Positions 4,782 to 5,854 of a stretch of DNA of 5,854 nt are shown in pieces. The notes beneath the pieces are model-generated. The model had not been told where the DNA came from and searched no databases. It was given only the letters and a program-made list of their open reading frames with translations. Position 1 is the stretch's first letter, and each line of letters starts with the position of its first letter. The position numbers and the translations under genes are program-made. Origin of the DNA: Acidobacteriota bacterium (GTDB lineage Bacteria; Acidobacteriota; Terriglobia; Acidiferrales; UBA7541); the NCBI GenBank assembly GCA_003224195.1, contig QHYP01000297.1, positions 848-6,701 of the forward strand. The letters are read 5' to 3'.

Positions 4782-5854
4782 GTGCGTCCGCGTACGACCT
4801 TGTTGTAATCGGCAGTGGTCCAGCGGGGCAGAAGGGCGCCATCGCCGCGGCAAAGGCGCGCAAGCGCGTCGCCGTGATCGACCGGACCACCATGATGGGC
4901 GGCGTGAGCGTTCATACCGGCACAATCCCCAGCAAGACGGTACGTGAGGCCATCTTTCAGCTTACCGGCCTTGCCGTAAAGGCCCTCTACCGCAATGGGT
5001 CTCCAAGTCGTGTCGACATTTCAATTCAAGATGTCTCCTCCCGTGTGAACGCCACTGTCGCGCGAGAGACTGAGGTAATTCGAGCGCAGCTAAAGCGCAA
5101 CGGGATCGCCGTCCATCAGGGCAGTGCGCATTTTCTAGATCCCCATACAATGGAAGTTCAAGGCGACGGTGAAGGGATTAGAGTCGAAGCGGCGAAGATC
5201 CTGATTGCTTGTGGCACGCGCCCGGCGCACAGCCCGGAGATTCCCTTTGACAACCATCGCATTGTGGATACGGACCACCTCTCCGGCTTAGGCAGCCTCC
5301 CGAAAGAAGCCATCGTCGTTGGCGCCGGCGTCGTAGGTCTCGAGTACGCATCATTCATGGCGGCCTTGGGTGCTGATGTCACATTGATCGATCAGCGGCC
5401 AATGGTCCTGGAGTTCGTAGATCGGGAAATCGTCGAAGCGCTGTTCTACCATTTGCGCCAGCTCGGAGTGACTTTCCGCTTAGGGGAAAAAGTGGCGCAG
5501 GTTGGAATTGACGCGCAACGCGATTATGTTTTTGCCGAGTTGGAGAGCGGCAAGAGAGTGCACGGCGACGCTCTTATCTATGCCGTGGGTCGCCAAGCCA
5601 ATGGCGATCAGCTCCATCTGGAAGCTGCGGGCTTAACGGCTGACTCGCGCGGCAGGCTGAAAGTGAATGAGTTCTTTCAAACTGAAGTTCCACATCTCTA
5701 TGCGGCTGGGGACGTTATCGGGTTTCCGGCACTTGCAAGCACCTCCATGGAACAAGGTCGCTTGGCCGCAAGTCACATGTTTGGGATCCCCTTCCAGCAC
5801 ACGCCGGAGCTGTTTCCTTACGGGATTTACACCATTCCAGAAATCTCCATGGTT
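4778..5854 (+). CDS. sthA: Soluble pyridine nucleotide transhydrogenase (Si-specific), 3' end beyond window
   Basis: This cytosolic FAD flavoprotein transfers hydride between NADPH and NAD+, balancing the two coenzyme pools. The 359 codons present are about three quarters of a family protein of roughly 465. An N-terminal FAD Rossmann motif runs G12-S-G14-P-A-G17 with D35 at the end of the second strand. GGVSVHTGTIPSK spans 41-53. A second, NAD(P)-binding Rossmann motif is G182-A-G184-V-V-G187 with D205. The FAD-contact motif AAGD312VIG is followed by PALASTSMEQGRLAA, and GIYTIPEIS opens the dimerisation domain at the cut. S44 and T49 stand where lipoamide dehydrogenases have the redox cysteine pair. 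This excludes a disulfide reductase and fits SthA, although SthA usually keeps the first cysteine. The text resembles mycobacterial-type SthA more than the Escherichia coli enzyme. GTG 4778 is the only usable start, since the frame is closed by TGA at 4694-4696 with no other start codon between. Nothing in the visible part is broken. Confidence 0.93.
   Translation, partial: MSASAYDLVVIGSGPAGQKGAIAAAKARKRVAVIDRTTMMGGVSVHTGTIPSKTVREAIFQLTGLAVKALYRNGSPSRVDISIQDVSSRVNATVARETEVIRAQLKRNGIAVHQGSAHFLDPHTMEVQGDGEGIRVEAAKILIACGTRPAHSPEIPFDNHRIVDTDHLSGLGSLPKEAIVVGAGVVGLEYASFMAALGADVTLIDQRPMVLEFVDREIVEALFYHLRQLGVTFRLGEKVAQVGIDAQRDYVFAELESGKRVHGDALIYAVGRQANGDQLHLEAAGLTADSRGRLKVNEFFQTEVPHLYAAGDVIGFPALASTSMEQGRLAASHMFGIPFQHTPELFPYGIYTIPEISMV

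Noticed and set aside
4409..4915. Minus-strand open frame across the outer-membrane gene end, the gap and the sthA start
   Set aside because: It is antisense to two certain genes over most of its length. The peptide shows no family signature.
4778..5854. Lipoamide dehydrogenase, mercuric reductase or glutathione reductase instead of SthA
   Set aside because: All of these need the CxxxxC pair in the GGxC....CIPSK motif. Here the positions are Ser44 and Thr49, and the GTIPSK and ALASTSMEQGRLAA wording fits SthA.

Overview
The window carries three protein-coding genes, all on the + strand and closely packed. In order they are an RND multidrug efflux transporter of the AcrB/MexB (HAE1) type (36-3239), an outer-membrane efflux lipoprotein of the OprM/NodT type (3241-4605), and the first 359 codons of a soluble pyridine nucleotide transhydrogenase, SthA (4778 to the window edge at 5854). 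The DNA is moderately GC-rich. The lipoprotein N-terminus and the wording of the RND and SthA proteins look to me like those of soil Acidobacteriota. That assignment is from memory of related proteins and is only moderately secure; another Gram-negative phylum is possible. A Gram-negative envelope is certain from the tripartite pump.

Bases 1-35 hold only the leader of the pump gene: a Shine-Dalgarno and two TAA stops. Either stop could end an upstream gene, probably the periplasmic adaptor (AcrA/MexA type) that such operons usually carry. The RND gene and the outer-membrane gene are separated by one base, so they are almost surely one transcript. The RND protein uses proton motive force to pull substrates from the inner membrane and periplasm. 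The outer-membrane lipoprotein trimer is the exit duct. The missing adaptor would join them.

Between the outer-membrane gene and sthA lie 172 bases (4606-4777) that are unusually organised. An open frame of 59 codons (4602-4781) overlaps the upstream stop as ATGA and the downstream start as GTGA. Within that frame an ideal Shine-Dalgarno (4696-4702) precedes a GTG that would give a 22-codon leader peptide ending on the sthA start. The same stretch holds several inverted repeats: a tRNA-sized foldback (4621-4692), a hairpin (4726-4755) and a 7+1+7 dyad (4763-4777) that covers the sthA ribosome-binding site and abuts its GTG. This suggests translational coupling or leader control of sthA, but it is inference.

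SthA is a cytosolic FAD enzyme that moves reducing equivalents between NADPH and NADH. Its position directly behind an efflux pump may link redox balance to xenobiotic stress, or may be simple adjacency. I see no mobile element, CRISPR array, rRNA, tRNA or clear terminator, and no evident new multi-gene system. The most unusual parts are the 4602-4781 leader region and an apparent in-frame loss of about 11 residues in the outer-membrane protein.
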